Origin: Alphaproteobacteria bacterium
GTDB taxonomy: Bacteria > Pseudomonadota > Alphaproteobacteria > UBA828
DNA length: 26,350 nucleotides
Reading direction: 5' to 3'
NCBI GenBank assembly: GCA_022826345.1
Contig: JAJDVB010000155.1
Coordinates: 1-26,350, forward strand
The position numbers and the translations under genes are program-made. Below, one piece after another: positions 24,801 through 26,350 of this stretch (its first letter is position 1; each line of letters starts with the position of its first letter). The notes beneath the pieces are model-generated. The model was not told the DNA's origin and did no database searches. It was given only the letters and a program-made list of their open reading frames with translations.

Positions 24801-26144
24801 ATGTACGACCTCGTGGTCCGCGGCGACCTCGTCCTCCCCGACCGGGTGCTGGCGGGCGGCTTCCTCGCGGTGCGCGACGGGGTCATCGGGGCGCTCGGCA
24901 CGGGCGACGCGCCGGAGGCGGCGGAGACGGTCGATGCCTCGGGCCGGCTGATCTTCCCCGGCGTCATCGACGGGCAGGTCCATGCCGGGAGCTGCGAGGG
25001 GATCGCGGGTCTGGGAGATGCCTCGGTGGCGGCTGCGGCCGGCGGCGTCACCACTATCGTCGACATGCCCTTCGACGACCCGCTGCCGGTCAACGCGGTC
25101 GAGCTGCTTGAGGCCAAGGTCGAGACCCTGAAGCGGATCGCGGTGGTGGACGTCGCCCTCTACGGCGCGCCGAAGAAGGGCGCGGGCACCGAGGGCATCG
25201 CCGAGCTTGCCGATGCCGGGGTCTGCGCCTTCAAGGTCTCCACCTACGAGTATCACCCGGTGCGCTTCCCCGGCTACGACATGGGCGAGCTTTACGAACT
25301 CTTCCCGGCGATCCGCGACACCGGGCTCTCCGTCGCCTTCCACAACGAGGACGCCGCGATCGTCCGCCGCCTCACCCAGCGCTTCCTCGACGAGCGCCGC
25401 AACACGCCGGAGAGCCACGGCGCCGGCCGCCCGGCGGTCGCCGAGGTGGTGGCCAATGCGGCGGTCTTCGAGATCGCGCGGGCGACGGGGGTGCGCTGCC
25501 ACATCGTGCACAGCTCGCTCGCGCGCGGCATCGAGCAGGCGAAGCGCTACCGCGAGGAAGGCGTGAGCGCCACCGCCGAGACCTGCGTGCAGTACCTGGT
25601 GTTCGAGGAAGGCCAGGTGCTGACCATGGGCGCCAAGCTCAAGCAGAACCCGCCTATCCGCCCGGCTCACGAGCGCGAGGCGCTGTGGGAGAAGGTGATA
25701 GCCGACGAGGTGGACTTCGTCTCGTCGGATCACGTCGCCTGGCCGCTCTCGCGCAAGTCGAGCCCCGCGTTCTCGGAGAACGGCTCGGGCGTGCCGGGGC
25801 TGGAGACGCTGTTCGCCGCCCTCTACACGGGCATGGTGACCGAGCGGGGCCTCGCGCCGAGCCGGGTGGCGGCGCTGCTCTCGGAACGGCCGGCGCGGCA
25901 CTTCGGCCTCTATCCGCGCAAGGGCGCGCTCACGCCAGGCGCCGATGCGGACTTCGCCATCGTCGCCCCCGGCCCCTGGACCTTCGATGCCGCCGGCATG
26001 GCGTCCCAAGTCAAGTGGAGCCCCTACGACGGCATGACCTTCGGTGCGCGGGTGACGAGCACGTATGTGAGGGGCACGCCGGTCTACGCCGCCGGTGCGG
26101 TCACCGGCGCCCCCGGCACCGGCACCCTCATCCGCCCGGTCTGA
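24801..26144 (+). CDS. Cyclic amidohydrolase homologue (dihydroorotase/allantoinase/hydantoinase type) with altered HxH motif
   Basis: A 447-residue amidohydrolase-superfamily barrel. Expected residues found: Lys145 (CAFKVSTYEY), His181 (VAFHNEDAA), His237 (CHIVHSSLARG), Asp310 (DFVSSDHVAW). The first strand motif, normally D(x)HxH, is PGVIDGQVHAGS: His59 has become Gln, so one alpha-metal ligand is replaced. The enzyme may use one metal, a different second ligand, or a changed reaction. The C-terminal part (ERPARHFGLYPRKGALTPGADADFAIVAP) is typical of allantoinase and hydantoinase. GGGAGA precedes the ATG. Last gene of the LLM-carbamoylase-GFA run, so a second ureide-ring opening step is plausible. 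Confidence 0.92.
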   Translation: MYDLVVRGDLVLPDRVLAGGFLAVRDGVIGALGTGDAPEAAETVDASGRLIFPGVIDGQVHAGSCEGIAGLGDASVAAAAGGVTTIVDMPFDDPLPVNAVELLEAKVETLKRIAVVDVALYGAPKKGAGTEGIAELADAGVCAFKVSTYEYHPVRFPGYDMGELYELFPAIRDTGLSVAFHNEDAAIVRRLTQRFLDERRNTPESHGAGRPAVAEVVANAAVFEIARATGVRCHIVHSSLARGIEQAKRYREEGVSATAETCVQYLVFEEGQVLTMGAKLKQNPPIRPAHEREALWEKVIADEVDFVSSDHVAWPLSRKSSPAFSENGSGVPGLETLFAALYTGMVTERGLAPSRVAALLSERPARHFGLYPRKGALTPGADADFAIVAPGPWTFDAAGMASQVKWSPYDGMTFGARVTSTYVRGTPVYAAGAVTGAPGTGTLIRPV

Positions 26145-26209
26145 GAGGAGCGCTTCCTCTGGTGTCCTGATCGAGAAGTTTGACTGAATTGACGAAATGC
26201 CCCCTCCCA

Positions 26210-26230
26210 CGTCATGGCCGGGCTTGTCCC
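26210..26230 (+). repeat. Interrupted copy of the CGTCATG palindromic element
   Basis: CGTCATGGCCGGGCTTGTCC plus C matches the first 21 positions of the 30-base units at 19263-19361, then the match ends abruptly at ACTGCTGTCCGG, where an insertion sequence appears to begin. Confidence 0.6.
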
Positions 26231-26243
26231 ACTGCTGTCCGGT

Positions 26244-26350
26244 TTAGGCAGAGGTAAGTTGGAGTTCGATTTGCCTGTCATCGTTTGGCGGGGTTTTGGG
26301 CGGGTCCTTGATGTTGAGGATGCATCGGCGGTGCATGATGTTGAGGCGCA
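26244..26350 (-). CDS. C-terminal end of a gene cut by the window edge, possibly a transposase
   Basis: Thirty-four codons and a TAA stop (at 26244-26246): RLNIMHRRCILNIKDPPKTP followed by PNDDRQIELQLTSA. The protein begins outside the window. Its stop lies about 13 bp from the point where the palindromic repeat is interrupted, as expected for a transposase gene ending just inside an insertion-sequence terminus (putative end TGCTGTCCGGTTTAGG). Family not identified. Confidence 0.45.
   Translation of the reverse strand, partial: RLNIMHRRCILNIKDPPKTPPNDDRQIELQLTSA

Noticed and set aside
24768..26210. 480-codon minus-strand ORF
   Set aside because: Antisense to the amidohydrolase with its full set of motifs.

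Overview
The window is GC-rich DNA, probably from an alphaproteobacterium; Rhodospirillales-like is an inference from gene content, codon use and the CGTCATG-type intergenic palindromes. No rRNA gene, tRNA gene or CRISPR array was seen.

It divides into two halves. Positions 1 to about 13200 are accessory DNA. They hold: a five-module zinc-ribbon protein behind a small unknown gene (49-1474, minus); a decayed IS1380 transposase/tyrosine-integrase chimera (1783-2131); a tail-to-tail type II restriction-modification pair (2177-3923); two more integrase tails lying head to head (4005-4397); an Mrr/DUF6615-like nuclease candidate (4477-5364); a two-TM pentapeptide-repeat membrane protein (5750-7282); an amino-acid-type periplasmic binding protein (7726-8466); an AlpA-like regulator beside a frameshifted small ORF (8841-9371); an AT-richer two-gene operon of small secreted proteins (9807-10822); and an IS110-family, IS1111-group insertion sequence (about 11499-12875) whose transposase is cut 16 codons early by a TAG.

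Positions 13229 to 26144 are GC-rich and tightly packed, and look like a catabolic region for ureides or cyclic amides: a secreted DUF3179 protein, a lone FAD-binding (CoxM-like) molybdo-hydroxylase subunit, a SnoaL/NTF2 protein, an isochorismatase-fold amidohydrolase, a quinone-oxidoreductase-like MDR enzyme, a D-hydantoinase/dihydropyrimidinase, an enolase-superfamily dehydratase/racemase, a zinc alcohol dehydrogenase, a ParB-domain protein, an LLM flavin oxidoreductase, an M20 N-carbamoyl-amino-acid hydrolase, a GFA protein and a second cyclic-amidohydrolase homologue with an altered metal ligand. Hydantoinase plus carbamoylase would open a cyclic ureide and then remove the carbamoyl group; the oxidoreductases could process the carbon skeleton. 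The actual substrate cannot be read from the sequence.

The right edge (about 26231-26350) appears to be the end of another insertion sequence that landed inside a copy of the palindromic repeat.
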